Part shown: piece after piece, positions 45,169 through 54,756 of the stretch
How positions within the stretch are numbered: the stretch's first letter is position 1
Layout: each line of letters begins with the position of its first letter
Assembly: GCF_018885265.1 (NCBI RefSeq)
Contig: NZ_CP076538.1
Location: forward strand, 5,306,001 to 5,370,000
Direction of reading: 5' to 3'
From: Amycolatopsis aidingensis
GTDB lineage: Bacteria; Actinomycetota; Actinomycetes; Mycobacteriales; Pseudonocardiaceae
Length of the DNA: 64,000 nt
Translations under genes and position numbers: made by a program
Notes under the pieces: generated by a model
Told to the model about the DNA's origin: nothing
The model's input: the letters and a program-made list of their open reading frames with translations, nothing else
Database searches by the model: none

Positions 45169-45792
45169 TCAGGTGGTGGACTGCCGGTGGGCGGCGGCGA
45201 GGGTGGCGTCGGGGGTGCAGCGGGCGCAGGGGGTGAAGCCGAGTTCGCGGGCCTCGGCGAGCTCGATCGGGATGGTGTCCCGTTCGCCCAGCCAGCCGCA
45301 GCCGGGCAGGTGGTAACGCGGGTGCTCGTCGACCACCACGACCTCGACGTCGAGTTCGGCGACCACGAGGGCGTCCGCGGCGTCGGTCTCCTCGACCCCG
45401 GGTTCGGGGTCCTCGGGATCCTTGGCGGCGGCCTTCGGTTCCTCGGTTTCGGCGGCATCCGCGACGTCGACGGTGTCGGTGCCGTCGGCGACGCCACCAC
45501 CGGACAGCTCACCGGCGGCGGGCAGCAGGGCGGTCTGTTCCGGTTGCTCGTCGGCTGCGGTTTCGGTGGGTTCGGTGGTCTCGGCGGGTTCCTCGGAGCC
45601 CGCGGAATCCTCGGCGGGCCGCTGTGCCTTCGACCCCTTCGACCGCCTGCGCAGCGCCTCGACCAGCAACACGACCCCGGCGCACACGGACACGCCGACG
45701 GAGACCCATGCCCAGAGCGATTCGGCGGTGATGAGCGCCGTGACCAGCGCACCGAGGGCGGCCAGCACCAGGATCAGGACAACGTAGAGCAC
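45169..45792 (-). CDS. Membrane protein with acidic linker and C-terminal His/Cys motif
   Basis: 207 aa. Two membrane helices (~3-24 and ~29-48), a basic stop-transfer (RRRSKGSK), a long Glu/Ala/Thr-rich linker (~55-140), then a compact end with HPRYHLPGCGWL, LGFTPCARCTPD. The spaced His, Cys and CxxC could bind zinc. It lies downstream of divIVA. No confirmed function. Confidence 0.65.
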   Translation of the reverse strand: MLYVVLILVLAALGALVTALITAESLWAWVSVGVSVCAGVVLLVEALRRRSKGSKAQRPAEDSAGSEEPAETTEPTETAADEQPEQTALLPAAGELSGGGVADGTDTVDVADAAETEEPKAAAKDPEDPEPGVEETDAADALVVAELDVEVVVVDEHPRYHLPGCGWLGERDTIPIELAEARELGFTPCARCTPDATLAAAHRQSTT

Positions 45793-45834
45793 AGTGAATT
45801 ACACCACGTAACGGGGAACGTAGTGCACCGGCAT

Positions 45835-45869
45835 GGTTCCGGCGCTCCGCCATTGGAGTCGCCGGAACC
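45835..45869 (-). terminator. Strong hairpin terminator after divIVA
   Basis: Plus-strand arms GGTTCCGGCG-CTCC (45835-45848) and GGAG-T-CGCCGGAACC (45855-45869) pair over 14 bp with a one-base bulge and a 6-nt loop. It is 59 nt past the divIVA stop and closes the long minus-strand division cluster. Confidence 0.65.
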
Positions 45870-45927
45870 GGCGAGGGACCACGGAAATGCGTTGGATCAG
45901 TACTTCAGCCCGGGCCGGGGCCGGTCG

Positions 45928-46815
45928 CTAGCCCGCCTCGGCCCGGGGTCCGAAGGAGTAGCCTTGGCCGCTACCACCCCCGGAGTTGCCGCTGCCGGAC
46001 TGGTTGGAGTTGCCCGAGGCCGTGGACGGGGCCGCCGATGCGCGGTCGTCCAGCTCGCGCAGCTGCGACTCGAGGAAGCCACGCAGCCGGGTCCGGTACT
46101 CACGCTCTATCGTGCGCAGCTCCTCGATGCGCTTGTTCAGCGCACCCTTCTCGGTGTTCATGTTGTTCATGGTCTCGGTGTACTTGCGCTGTGCCTCGCG
46201 CTCCAGCGTGGTCGCCTTGTCGCGGGCCTGCCGCTCCAGAGTCTCCGCCCTGGTCCGCGCGTCGTTCAGCATGGTCTCGGCACGCGTGCGGGCCTCGTTG
46301 ACCATCGAGTCGGACTTCGCCCGCGCGTCGGAGAGCAGCTGCTCGGACTTGGTACGCGCCTCGGCCAGCATGCCGTCCGACTCGGTCTTGGCCTCGGCGG
46401 TGAGCCGGTCGGCCATCTCCTGCGCGAGGCCGAGCACCTTCGCGGCCTGCACGTTCGGCTCGCCGTTGTCGCCCATCAGGCCGGCGTGCGCCTGCGTCTG
46501 CTCCATCGACGAGGGCGGCGGAACCGGGGCCAGCCTGCGCGAGGGCTCCTCGCGCATCGGCGGAGCCTGCTGCGGGGCGCCGCCGCCACCACCGCCGTTC
46601 GCCTTGGCGGTCTCCAGCTCACCACGGGTTGATTCCAACTCCGCATCCAGCTGTTCGACCTGCTGGCGCAGCTCGTTATTGTCCTCAATCAACCGGGCAA
46701 GCTCGGTCTCCACCAGGTCGAGGAAGGCATCCACCTCGTCCTCGTTATAGCCCCGCTTGCCGATGGGAGGCTTGCTGAACGCGACGTTATGCACGTCAGC
46801 AGGGGTCAACGACAT
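45928..46815 (-). CDS. wag31: DivIVA/Wag31 polar growth scaffold
   Basis: 295 aa. N-terminal membrane-binding domain ([34 protein letters not shown]), coiled coil (~30-75), a Gly/Pro/Met-rich insert (~75-130), then a long coiled coil of repeated (A/K)R(A/T)K(S/A)(D/E) type units (~140-255) and a Gly/Ser tail. It marks poles and old septa and recruits cell-wall synthesis. Essential in most actinobacteria. By family it can be phosphorylated by PknA/B in the region after the first domain. Confidence 0.95.
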   Translation of the reverse strand: MSLTPADVHNVAFSKPPIGKRGYNEDEVDAFLDLVETELARLIEDNNELRQQVEQLDAELESTRGELETAKANGGGGGGAPQQAPPMREEPSRRLAPVPPPSSMEQTQAHAGLMGDNGEPNVQAAKVLGLAQEMADRLTAEAKTESDGMLAEARTKSEQLLSDARAKSDSMVNEARTRAETMLNDARTRAETLERQARDKATTLEREAQRKYTETMNNMNTEKGALNKRIEELRTIEREYRTRLRGFLESQLRELDDRASAAPSTASGNSNQSGSGNSGGGSGQGYSFGPRAEAG

Positions 46816-46865
46816 CAGATCACCTCACGCACTCCATGGCCTGCCGGACATCCCCGGGTTCCCCG

Positions 46866-47159
46866 TTACCCGGGATATGCCAGTTGCATCAGTATGAACA
46901 CAACCAACAGCAGCACCATAATCGATAAGTCCAGTCCGACGCCGCCAATCCGCACCATCGGGATGATCCGCCGAACCACGCGGACCGGCGGGTCCGTAAC
47001 TGTGTAGATGGTCTCCAGCGTCACCGCAACCCCTCCGGCGGGACGCCACTCACGTGCGAACGCTCTCACGAGCTCCACCACGATCCGCGCCGTCAGCAGC
47101 AGCCAGAAGGCGAAGAGCAGGTAGTAGAAGACCAGCAGGACCGCATTCACGCCACTCAC
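46866..47159 (-). CDS. YggT family membrane protein
   Basis: 97 aa with two membrane helices (~5-26 and ~70-92) and the family stretch TDPPVRVVRRIIPMVRIGGVGLDLS. Lies between sepF and divIVA as in other actinobacteria. Role linked to division or osmotic homeostasis is unproven. Confidence 0.9.
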   Translation of the reverse strand: MSGVNAVLLVFYYLLFAFWLLLTARIVVELVRAFAREWRPAGGVAVTLETIYTVTDPPVRVVRRIIPMVRIGGVGLDLSIMVLLLVVFILMQLAYPG

Positions 47160-47176
47160 TCTGCCACAAGAGCCGT

Positions 47177-47821
47177 TCAGTACGTACGGTCGGAGTGGCG
47201 AAGGAACAGACCCCCCTCGGCGATCCGCCTGCGGTCCTCGGCCGTGACCTCGATGTCCGGGGGTGAGAGCAAGAACACCTTGTTCGTCACCTTGTCCATC
47301 GAACCGCGCAGCGCGAACGCGAGCCCGGCCGCGAAGTCCACCAGCCGCTTGGCGTCCGCGTTCTCCATCTCGGTCAGGTTCATGATCACCGGGGTGCCCT
47401 CACGGTAGGCCTCGCCGATCGCCCTCGCCTCGGCGTAGCTGGTGGGGTGCAGGGTGGTGATCCGGCTCAACGGGTCGCGGGCCGGCTGGCGGGCGGACTC
47501 CTGCACGGGGCGCAACCGGGCCACCGGCTCGGACTGCCGCTCCACGGCCAGCGCCCCCTGCACCGCGGGCTCCGGTGGCGGCGCGCTCCGCCCCCGCGGG
47601 CGCGGCGGCGGGTCGTAGTCGTACTCGTCGGCCGGGCGGTAACGGCCGTGTCCGCGCCGGGCCGGCGGCTCGTCATAGCCGCCGTAGGCACCGTGGTCGG
47701 CGTAGTCGTCGTCGGGGTAGGCGTGGCGGTAGTCGTCGGAGTACTCGTCGTGGTAACCGTCATACTCGTCGTCGGCCGGCACCATGCCGAAGTAGGCCTT
47801 CAGCTTCTGTAGCGCGCTCAT
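47177..47821 (-). CDS. sepF: Cell division protein SepF
   Basis: 214 aa from ATG 47821 ([12 protein letters not shown]), which begins with the membrane-anchoring amphipathic helix. A long Tyr/Asp/Arg-rich linker (~17-105, [31 protein letters not shown]) leads to the conserved SepF core (~115-205: [43 protein letters not shown]). It tethers FtsZ to the membrane; actinobacteria lacking FtsA depend on it. Confidence 0.95.
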   Translation of the reverse strand: MSALQKLKAYFGMVPADDEYDGYHDEYSDDYRHAYPDDDYADHGAYGGYDEPPARRGHGRYRPADEYDYDPPPRPRGRSAPPPEPAVQGALAVERQSEPVARLRPVQESARQPARDPLSRITTLHPTSYAEARAIGEAYREGTPVIMNLTEMENADAKRLVDFAAGLAFALRGSMDKVTNKVFLLSPPDIEVTAEDRRRIAEGGLFLRHSDRTY

Positions 47822-47898
47822 GCCTGCTCCTCCGCCCTCGCCGGAAACGACCCACCCCTGACGCTGTGTCACGTTCGCCGACGCCGCTGGGTGACTCC

Positions 47899-48630
47899 CT
47901 AGGGCGAGGCTAGACCGCGGCCACCGAGCAATGCGGTTCCGACACGCACACACGTGGAGCCGTAAGCGACGGCGGTCTCCAGGTCGCCGCTCATGCCCAC
48001 GGACAGCTCAGCGGCCTCGGGGTGCTCCGCGCGCAGCGCCTCCGCCGCCCCGGCGAGCCGGGCGAAGGCGGGCTCGGGATCGGTGTCCAAGGGGGCGACC
48101 GCCATCAGCCCGCGCAACCGCAGCTCACCCGATCGAGCTACCTGCGCGGCGAGCTGGTTAAGATCATCCAGTCGGCAGCCACCACGAGCGGGGTCGTCAT
48201 CGAGGCTGGCCTGCAACAGGACGTCGAGCGGCCGATCCCGCTCCCCGGCGTCGCGGGCCAGCCGTGCTGCCTTGGCCAGCGCATCGGCCAGCCGGACCGA
48301 GTCCACCGACTGGACCTCGTCCGCCCATCTGGTCACCGAGCGGGCCTTGTTCCGCTGCAACCGCCCGACCATGTGCCAGCGCACCCCGGCATCGGGCCGC
48401 AGGCCGGTGAACTCCCTTACCTTGCCTGCCGCCTCCTGGTCCCGGTTCTCGGCGAGATCCGTCACACCGAGGTCGGCCAGCAGGGCGGCGTCGGTGGCGG
48501 GGAAGGTCTTGGTCACCGCGAGCAGCCGGACCTCGCCGGGCGAGCGGCCAACCGCCGCGCAGGCCTTGTCGATCCGGGCCCGCACCGCGGCCAGTGCCTC
48601 GGCCAGCTCGGCCTTTCGCGGGCCGGTCAC
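47899..48630 (-). CDS. YggS/PROSC family PLP protein
   Basis: 243 aa from GTG 48630. PLP Lys in [10 protein letters not shown], and [22 protein letters not shown] and [13 protein letters not shown] match the family. It keeps free PLP in balance. Start overlaps the stop of pgeF by 4 nt (GTGA). Confidence 0.93.
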   Translation of the reverse strand: MTGPRKAELAEALAAVRARIDKACAAVGRSPGEVRLLAVTKTFPATDAALLADLGVTDLAENRDQEAAGKVREFTGLRPDAGVRWHMVGRLQRNKARSVTRWADEVQSVDSVRLADALAKAARLARDAGERDRPLDVLLQASLDDDPARGGCRLDDLNQLAAQVARSGELRLRGLMAVAPLDTDPEPAFARLAGAAEALRAEHPEAAELSVGMSGDLETAVAYGSTCVRVGTALLGGRGLASP

Positions 48631-49340
48631 GGCTCCACCCAGGTCACCGCGGCGAGCCTGCCGGTCGCGCCGTCCCGCCGGTAGCTGAACAGCGTTTTGT
48701 CCTCCACCGTGCAGCGCGGGTCCACCCCGATCCGGCCGATTCCGGCGTCGGCGAGCTGGCGCCACAGCCCGGAGCGCAGGTCCAGCGCGGCGGTTCCGGA
48801 GCGGCTGCGGCAGGAGCTGCCCGGCAGGTGCCGCTCCACGTCCTCGGCCATCTCGGCGGGCACCTCATAACAGTCGCCGCAGATCGCCGGCCCCAGCAGG
48901 GCCTCGGTGCGGTGCGGCTGCGCCCCCGCGGCGCGCATGGCCGCCAGCGCGGCGGGCAGCACGCCGACCCTGGCACCGACCCGCCCGGCGTGCACCGCGG
49001 CCACCACCCCGGCCTCCGGATCGCCGAGCAGCACCGGGACGCAATCGGCGACCAGCGCCACCACCGCCACCCCTGGCGTGGCCGTGACCAGCGCATCGGT
49101 GGCCTCTGCCGGTTCACCCGCCGTCCAGCCGGGGCCGCCGACCAGGGTCGCGGTCCGCCCGTGCACCTGTTCCATCCAGGCCAGCCGGTCCGGCCCGAGG
49201 CCGAGTTCGGTGGCAAGGCGCTTGCGGTTGGCCGCCACCGCGGCCGGATCGTCGCCGACGTGATCGCCGAGGTTGAAGGTGTCGTACGGCGCCAGGGAGG
49301 CACCGCCCGCCCTGGTCGTCACCACGCGACGAATGCGCAA
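48627..49340 (-). CDS. pgeF: Peptidoglycan editing factor PgeF (YfiH/laccase-domain)
   Basis: 237 aa. Family Cys/His copper- or zinc-type residues lie in QVHGR, VALVADCVPVLLGD and AAVHAGRVG, with IRIGVDPRCT near the end. In E. coli PgeF removes mis-incorporated L-Ser from UDP-MurNAc-peptides; purine phosphorylase/laccase activity is also reported for the family. Genome order ftsZ-pgeF-yggS-sepF is typical. Confidence 0.93.
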   Translation of the reverse strand: MRIRRVVTTRAGGASLAPYDTFNLGDHVGDDPAAVAANRKRLATELGLGPDRLAWMEQVHGRTATLVGGPGWTAGEPAEATDALVTATPGVAVVALVADCVPVLLGDPEAGVVAAVHAGRVGARVGVLPAALAAMRAAGAQPHRTEALLGPAICGDCYEVPAEMAEDVERHLPGSSCRSRSGTAALDLRSGLWRQLADAGIGRIGVDPRCTVEDKTLFSYRRDGATGRLAAVTWVEP

Positions 49341-49420
49341 GATTGGGAACCCTCCGCTCGGCCTACCGCTAGGTAATCGAGCCTATCGAACCTGTCTCGA
49401 CGGCCTGGCCGGCCAGCGCG

Positions 49421-50761
49421 CTATCGCCGCATGAACGGGGGGACGTCCACCTCGTCATCGGAGGGATCGTCGGTGACCGGAACGGCCCGCCCCGGCAACC
49501 CGCCCTGGTTGCCCTGGCCACCCTGGCCACTGCGCGGGGCGGGGTAGCCACCGCGGCCGCCGCCGGGTTGCGGCAGCGAGCCGGACTGCGAGCCGTGCCC
49601 CGCGGGTGGCACCGGCTGCTGGCCGTGCTGGCCAGACTGACCGGACTGGCTGCCTGCCGCGGGGTACCCGTTGCCGGTCTGCGCGGCGGGCTGGGCGCCG
49701 TTGTGCTGCCCGGCCGGGGCGCCCGCGTTGCCGCCGACCTGCCCGGCCTCGGCGGTGGCGGTGGAGGACTGGCGGGAGCCGAACGCGGACGGGTCCAGCT
49801 TCTTGTGCGTGGGCGCGCCCGCGTCGAACCCGGCCGCGATCACCGTCACCCGGACCTCGTCGCCGAGCGAGTCGTCGATGATCGTGCCGAAGATGATGTT
49901 CGCCTCCGGGTGCGCGGACTCCTGCACCAGTGAAGCGGCCTCGTTGATCTCGAAAAGTCCCAGGTCGGAGCCGCCCGCGATGGACAGCAGCGCGCCATGC
50001 GCCCCGTCCATCGACGCCTCGAGCAGCGGGGAGTTGATCGCCTTCTCCGCTGCCTGCACGGCCCGGCCCTCACCACGCGCCGAGCCGATGCCCATCAGCG
50101 CGCTACCCGCGCCGGACATCACGCTCTTCACATCGGCGAAGTCCAGGTTGATCAGCCCGGGCGTGGTGATCAGGTCGGTGATGCCCTGCACACCGGAAAG
50201 CAGCACCTCGTCGGCCGAGCGGAACGCGTCCATCAGGCTGACCCCGATGTCACCGAGCTGCAGCAGCCGGTCATTCGGGATGACGATCAGGGTGTCGCAC
50301 TCGTTGCGCAGCTGCTGGATGCCGTCCTCGGCCTGCTTGCCGCGCCGCTTGCCCTCGAAGGAGAACGGGCGGGTGACCACGCCGATGGTCAGCGCGCCGA
50401 GCTTGCGGGCGATCTGCGCGACGACCGGCGCGCCGCCGGTCCCCGTGCCGCCACCCTCGCCCGCGGTGACGAACACCATGTCGGCGCCCTTGAGTACCTC
50501 TTCGATCTCCTCGCGGTGGTCCTCGGCGGCACGCTGGCCCACCTCGGGGGCCGCGCCGGCACCGAGGCCGCGGGTCAGCTCGCGGCCGATGTCCAGCTTG
50601 ACATCGGCATCGGACATCAGCAGGGCCTGCGCGTCGGTGTTCACCGCGATGAACTCGACGCCTTTGAGGCCGACCTCGATCATGCGATTCACGGCGTTCA
50701 CGCCGCCGCCGCCGATACCGACGACCTTGATCACCGCGAGGTAGTTGTGCGGGGGCGTCAT
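49421..50761 (-). CDS. ftsZ: Cell division protein FtsZ
   Basis: 446 aa from ATG 50761 ([20 protein letters not shown]). Tubulin signature [11 protein letters not shown] (~105-115), synergy loop with [12 protein letters not shown] long Gly/Gln/Pro-rich linker (~325-425) leads to the conserved tail [12 protein letters not shown] that binds SepF and other partners. It polymerises with GTP to form the Z-ring. A separate promoter region upstream supports expression apart from the mur genes. Confidence 0.97.
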   Translation of the reverse strand: MTPPHNYLAVIKVVGIGGGGVNAVNRMIEVGLKGVEFIAVNTDAQALLMSDADVKLDIGRELTRGLGAGAAPEVGQRAAEDHREEIEEVLKGADMVFVTAGEGGGTGTGGAPVVAQIARKLGALTIGVVTRPFSFEGKRRGKQAEDGIQQLRNECDTLIVIPNDRLLQLGDIGVSLMDAFRSADEVLLSGVQGITDLITTPGLINLDFADVKSVMSGAGSALMGIGSARGEGRAVQAAEKAINSPLLEASMDGAHGALLSIAGGSDLGLFEINEAASLVQESAHPEANIIFGTIIDDSLGDEVRVTVIAAGFDAGAPTHKKLDPSAFGSRQSSTATAEAGQVGGNAGAPAGQHNGAQPAAQTGNGYPAAGSQSGQSGQHGQQPVPPAGHGSQSGSLPQPGGGRGGYPAPRSGQGGQGNQGGLPGRAVPVTDDPSDDEVDVPPFMRR

Positions 50762-50848
50762 CGGATCCGCCTTCCTGCTTCCTGATCGTGGTTGCTCGTG
50801 CTGCTGGTTGGCGGTGACCGGATCGGCGAGCTGAGTCCCCGACAAACC

Positions 50849-50882
50849 CTCAACCTCAACTTGAGGCTTAGAGTTATGTCAA
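50849..50882 (-). promoter_or_regulatory. ftsZ promoter with palindrome
   Basis: Minus strand: TTGACA (50882-50877) is a perfect -35. About 18 nt later TGAGGT sits at the -10 place, a weak match. A CCTCAA-G-TTGAGG palindrome (50854-50866) overlaps the -10, and TTGAGG repeats next to it, a candidate repressor site. Confidence 0.5.
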
Positions 50883-51014
50883 CTACCAACGTCGTTCAGG
50901 ACGGTAGGCATCAAAATGGCGCGAATCCAGCAGCCACGCCGCGTGTCACCAAATGTCTTTCCACGCAAGGCGTTTCCACCCGCTCCGGTGATCCTTTCCG
51001 GACGGTGGCGGTGA

Positions 51015-51746
51015 TCACCCGTTCAGTTCGCCGAGCGGGTCGCCGGTATGGAACCGGGGCGCTCCCCTGCGGAGCAGCCCAAGGCCGCGCCACCGGATCA
51101 GCCAGGCGACCCGGAGCGGCTCCAGCGGCCTGCACAGCAGGATACGCAGCAGGAAGCGGTTGCGCGGGGAGCGACGCACCCCCCGTACGGTGACCCGCAG
51201 CGCCATGCCGCGGTCCCGGTGGTGCACCAGCACCGTGGTGTTGAGGAGCGAACCAGGGCGCGGGACATGCGCCCGGTACTCCAGGTCGAGGCCGAGGAAG
51301 GGCGAGACGTAGAACTCCTTGTCCACCTCGGCACTGCCGGCCTCATCCGGCCACAGCAGGTAGGCGTGCCGCCCGCCGTAGGTGTTGTGCACCTCGGCGA
51401 CCACGCAGTGCGGCTCGCCATCCGGCCGGTGACACCAGTACAGGGTGATCGGGTTGAAGGTGTAGCCGAAGGTCCGCGCCTGCCCCAGCATCAGCACCCG
51501 GCCGCCTGCCAGGTCGACCCCGCGGGTGGCCAGCCAGTCGTCCAGCTTCTCCCTGATGCCGCGCGGATCATCCGCCGCGAAATGGTCGCTGGGGTCGAAG
51601 GAGGCCAGCGGCCGCAGCGGCAGGGGTAGCCTGGGCAGCTCGTCCAGATCCACCAGCCACAGGTACATCCGGCTGGCGAAGGTGGCGGGCGGGTCCGTGG
51701 CGCGCACGTGGCCCACGGTGGTCTCGTACACGCACGGCACGGTCAC
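51015..51746 (-). CDS. DUF1365 family protein
   Basis: 243 aa from GTG 51746, overlapping the stop of the FAD gene as GTGA. Family segments VYETTVGHVRAT, GYTFNPITLYWCHR, VAEVHNTYGGRHAYLL and KEFYVSPFL. DUF1365 genes regularly sit with an FAD oxidoreductase and a cyclopropane-fatty-acid synthase, and a role in lipid modification is inferred. The synthase is missing here. Confidence 0.88.
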   Translation of the reverse strand: MTVPCVYETTVGHVRATDPPATFASRMYLWLVDLDELPRLPLPLRPLASFDPSDHFAADDPRGIREKLDDWLATRGVDLAGGRVLMLGQARTFGYTFNPITLYWCHRPDGEPHCVVAEVHNTYGGRHAYLLWPDEAGSAEVDKEFYVSPFLGLDLEYRAHVPRPGSLLNTTVLVHHRDRGMALRVTVRGVRRSPRNRFLLRILLCRPLEPLRVAWLIRWRGLGLLRRGAPRFHTGDPLGELNG

Positions 51747-53011
51747 CAGTGCACTCCGAACGCGGCGGCGGCGCGCACCCCGGAGGCGCAGCCGTCCTCG
51801 TGGAAACCCCAGCCGTGATAGGCGCCCGCGTAGGCCACCACATCGTCGTTCAGTCCGGGCAGCCTGCGTTGCGCGGCAACCGACTCGGGCGTGTAGACCG
51901 GATGCTCGTACACCATCCTGGCCAGTATCGCCTCGGCAGGCGGCGGTGTGACCGGATTGAGGGACACCACATAGTCGATCGGCTCGTCCAGGCACATCAA
52001 CCGGTTCATGTCGTAGCTGACCTGAACCCCGCCGTCCTCGGCACCGCACCCGGCAGCGGTGTAGTTCCACGAAGCCCGCCCGCTCGACCGCGCAGGCAGC
52101 GCCCCGGCGTCGGTGTGCAGCCAGACCTCGTTGCGCGAGTAGCGGAACGCGCCGAGCACCTCCCGCTCGGCGGCCCGAGGCGCAGGCAGCATCCGCAGCG
52201 CCTGATCCGGGTGGGTGGCGATGACCACCCGGTCCACCGTGCGCACCGTGTCCGCGTCGTCCCGCACCCGCACCCCCTCGGTGGTGCGCCGCACCTCCCG
52301 CACCGGGGTGGAGAGGTGCACGGCGGTGAGCTGTTTCACGGCACGCTCCACGTACTGCCGCGAACCGCCGACCACGGTGCGCCAGCGCGGCGAGCCGGAG
52401 ACGGCGAGCATGCCGTGGTTGTCCAGGAACTCGAACAGATAGCGCGCCGGATAGCGCAGCGTGTTGCTCCGGTCGGCGGACCATACGGTGGACACCAGCG
52501 GGAGCATGAAGTGGTCGGCGAAATAGTCGGTATAGCCGCCATCGGCGAGGAAGCCACCGATGGTCGTGCCGTCCGAAACCGGTTCCGCGAGCAGGCGCCG
52601 CGCCTGCCGGTGGAACCGTTTCACCTGGCCGAGCATCCGCAGATACGCGCCGCTGCGCAGGTTCCTCGCCTGCGGGAACAGGCCGCGCAGGCCCTGGCCC
52701 CCTGCGTAGCGCAGGCCGCACCCGCGGCACCCGATGCTCATCGACATCTCGGTTTCCTGGGTGTGCACGCCGAGCTCGCCGAACAGCCGGAGCAGGAAGG
52801 GGTAGGTGCGCTCGTTGTGCACGATGAAGCCGGAGTCGACCCCGATCGTGCCGCCGCGGGCACTGGGTACGTCGTGCGTGTGCGCATGCCCACCGAGCCG
52901 GTCGTCCGCCTCGAACAGCAGCACCTCGTAACGGCGTTGCAGCAGGTAGGCCGCGGTCAGGCCGGCGATTCCGCCGCCGATGACGGCGACCCGTTCGGGA
53001 TTGGTGTGCAC
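51743..53011 (-). CDS. FAD-dependent oxidoreductase (amine-oxidase-like)
   Basis: 422 aa from GTG 53011. Dinucleotide-binding RVAVIGGGIAGLTAAYLL, then FEADDRLGGHAHTH, a GVDSGFIVHN stretch and a C-terminal YAGAYHGWGFHEDG. The family accompanies DUF1365 and CFA synthase genes in lipid modification. No ribosome site before the GTG; GAATAT just upstream may be a -10 for a leaderless message. The open frame continues upstream, but without family similarity. Confidence 0.88.
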   Translation of the reverse strand: MHTNPERVAVIGGGIAGLTAAYLLQRRYEVLLFEADDRLGGHAHTHDVPSARGGTIGVDSGFIVHNERTYPFLLRLFGELGVHTQETEMSMSIGCRGCGLRYAGGQGLRGLFPQARNLRSGAYLRMLGQVKRFHRQARRLLAEPVSDGTTIGGFLADGGYTDYFADHFMLPLVSTVWSADRSNTLRYPARYLFEFLDNHGMLAVSGSPRWRTVVGGSRQYVERAVKQLTAVHLSTPVREVRRTTEGVRVRDDADTVRTVDRVVIATHPDQALRMLPAPRAAEREVLGAFRYSRNEVWLHTDAGALPARSSGRASWNYTAAGCGAEDGGVQVSYDMNRLMCLDEPIDYVVSLNPVTPPPAEAILARMVYEHPVYTPESVAAQRRLPGLNDDVVAYAGAYHGWGFHEDGCASGVRAAAAFGVHW

Positions 53012-53391
53012 GCCCGATATTCGGTGCCGGATGGGAACCGGATTGCCCGCGGGGCAGGAACTGTGACCGCACGCACAGCGTCCGTCCCGTTGCCTGTCCC
53101 TTCGCGTGTCCCGTGACCACCCCGATTCCGAACTCCGCACATATCCATCATCCGGGTTGCCGGAGTGGCCCGCTGCGGCGGAAAGTCTGCCGAATGCCGT
53201 GTCACCAGTGCGGTCGGTCACCACATTCACCCCAACACTGGCAAACGGGTGAAGGCGGCTGACCCAACTGGCGGGGCCCGGGCAAAGCCACCGAAAGCGC
53301 CGTGGCCGGACGGCTACGGTAGGTCGCCGGGACGGGCCTTGAATGCGCGGTATGGGGCTTGTTCAGTGGTTTCCGGCTCGGGGAACAGCCC
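53012..53391. other. 380-bp gap without recognised gene
   Basis: Between the FAD oxidoreductase start and the dinB-type gene stop. Short frames exist on both strands but none has a ribosome site, family motif or convincing composition. It presumably holds the promoter of the FAD/DUF1365 pair and the end of the dinB transcript. No repeat of note. Confidence 0.5.
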
Positions 53392-53898
53392 TCACTGCCC
53401 GGTGAACCCGTCGGTCAGCTCGCGCAGCAGGTCGATGTGCCCGGCATGGCGGGCGGTCTCCTCGATCATGTGGATCAGCACCCAGCGCGGGTTGATCCGG
53501 CGGCCCCGGAACGGGAGCTCCGCGGCGAGGTCGAGCTTCGCCACGATCTCGTCACTGGCCGCGCACTGCCGCCGGTAGTCCTCGATCAGGGTGGACATCG
53601 GCTCGGTGAGGCCGGGCCGGAACTCCGCGTCCTTGTCCGCGCGCAGGGCCTCCTCCCAGCTGTCCGGCTGCCCGTCGAGCACCACCTCGAACCAGTAGTG
53701 CTCCACCCAGCGCAGGTGCGCCAGCAGGGTGGCGATCGTGGTCAGCTCGCTGGGCACCAGCTGCCTGCGTGCCTGCTCCTCGGTGAGCCCCGAGCACTTC
53801 CACACCACGGTGCCGCGCTGGTGGTTCAGGAAGTCGACGAGCTGGTCCCGCTCGCCCCCTGCGAGGTCCGGTTCGGGACGCATCGGCGCCTCGGTCAT
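53392..53898 (-). CDS. DinB family protein (DUF664-like)
   Basis: 168 aa four-helix metal-binding protein. The His ligands are likely in AHLRWVEHYWF and HMIEETARHAGHIDLL. Members include thiol transferases that use mycothiol, common in actinobacteria; the substrate here is unknown. It is inserted between ftsQ and the FAD gene. Confidence 0.88.
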   Translation of the reverse strand: MTEAPMRPEPDLAGGERDQLVDFLNHQRGTVVWKCSGLTEEQARRQLVPSELTTIATLLAHLRWVEHYWFEVVLDGQPDSWEEALRADKDAEFRPGLTEPMSTLIEDYRRQCAASDEIVAKLDLAAELPFRGRRINPRWVLIHMIEETARHAGHIDLLRELTDGFTGQ

Positions 53899-53920
53899 GG
53901 TGGGTTCCCCTCAGTGGAAG

Positions 53921-54742
53921 TCAGGAAATGGTGGGTAGTTCGGGGCTGGAAACGTCGTAGGTGGTGCCTTCCCTTGTCATCAGGGCCGCCAGCACCTTGG
54001 CCTTGCGTTCCGGCTGCTCGGCATCGCCCCAACGGATGATCTTGCCATCGGCCAGGGTGAGCTCCACGCTCGCCGGGCTGCCCGCCCGTACCGAGACCAC
54101 CCGCTCGGCCAGTTGCCGCGGCAGCTGCCCGAGCACCGTGGTCACCGCCCTGGTGACCGGATCGTCCGGGGCCACCCTGGCCAGTTTCAGCTCGGGCAGG
54201 TCCGGCGGCGGCTCAGCCACCTTCCGGAACACCACCCCCTCGCCGTCGACGAGGCGGAGTTCCTCGCCGGTGTCGAAGAACCCGACCGCGGTCCGCTCGG
54301 TCACGGTGATCTCGATGGTGGCAGGCCAGGACCGGGACACGTCGACCTCGGCCACCCCTGGCAGCCGGAGTACCCTGCCGGCGATCTCGCCGGTGTCCAG
54401 CCGCAGCATCGCCCTGCTGTCCGGCACGTCCGCGGCCTGCCGCACCTGCTCCGCGGTGAGGTTGCCGGTGCCGTACACCTCCACCGCGCGCACCCCGAGC
54501 AGGGAGGTGAACAGCAGCACGTACCCCAGCCCGAGCACGGTGAGCACGGAAAGCACCGCGATCCAGCGCCTGCGCAGTGCCTTGCTCCGGCTGGGCCGGG
54601 TGCCGGTGCGCTCGCGGGCCTCGGCCGGCCTGCGGCCCCGGCTGCTGCGCACCCGTGCCCCGGCCGGGGCGCGGCGCGAGCGCACGCCGGGCCTGCGGCC
54701 GGCCGCCCGGTCCGCCGGTGTGCGCCGCCTGGTCCTGGCCAT
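53921..54742 (-). CDS. ftsQ: Cell division protein FtsQ
   Basis: 273 aa. A long Arg-rich cytoplasmic region (~1-58), one membrane helix (~60-80), a POTRA domain (VRAVEVYGTGNLTAEQVRQAA, ~86-155) and a beta domain (~160-270). It links the divisome and septal synthesis. Short gap to murC upstream; normally next to ftsZ but here followed by three unrelated genes. Confidence 0.95.
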   Translation of the reverse strand: MARTRRRTPADRAAGRRPGVRSRRAPAGARVRSSRGRRPAEARERTGTRPSRSKALRRRWIAVLSVLTVLGLGYVLLFTSLLGVRAVEVYGTGNLTAEQVRQAADVPDSRAMLRLDTGEIAGRVLRLPGVAEVDVSRSWPATIEITVTERTAVGFFDTGEELRLVDGEGVVFRKVAEPPPDLPELKLARVAPDDPVTRAVTTVLGQLPRQLAERVVSVRAGSPASVELTLADGKIIRWGDAEQPERKAKVLAALMTREGTTYDVSSPELPTIS

Positions 54743-54756
54743 GGCGTGTCCCCGGC

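Noticed and set aside
45187..46632. Plus-strand frame of 481 codons over divIVA
   Set aside because: Antisense mirror of divIVA and its neighbour with low-complexity Gly/Val/Arg composition.
53165..53578. Plus-strand frame of 137 codons
   Set aside because: No ribosome site or family motif; half of it is antisense to the dinB-type gene.
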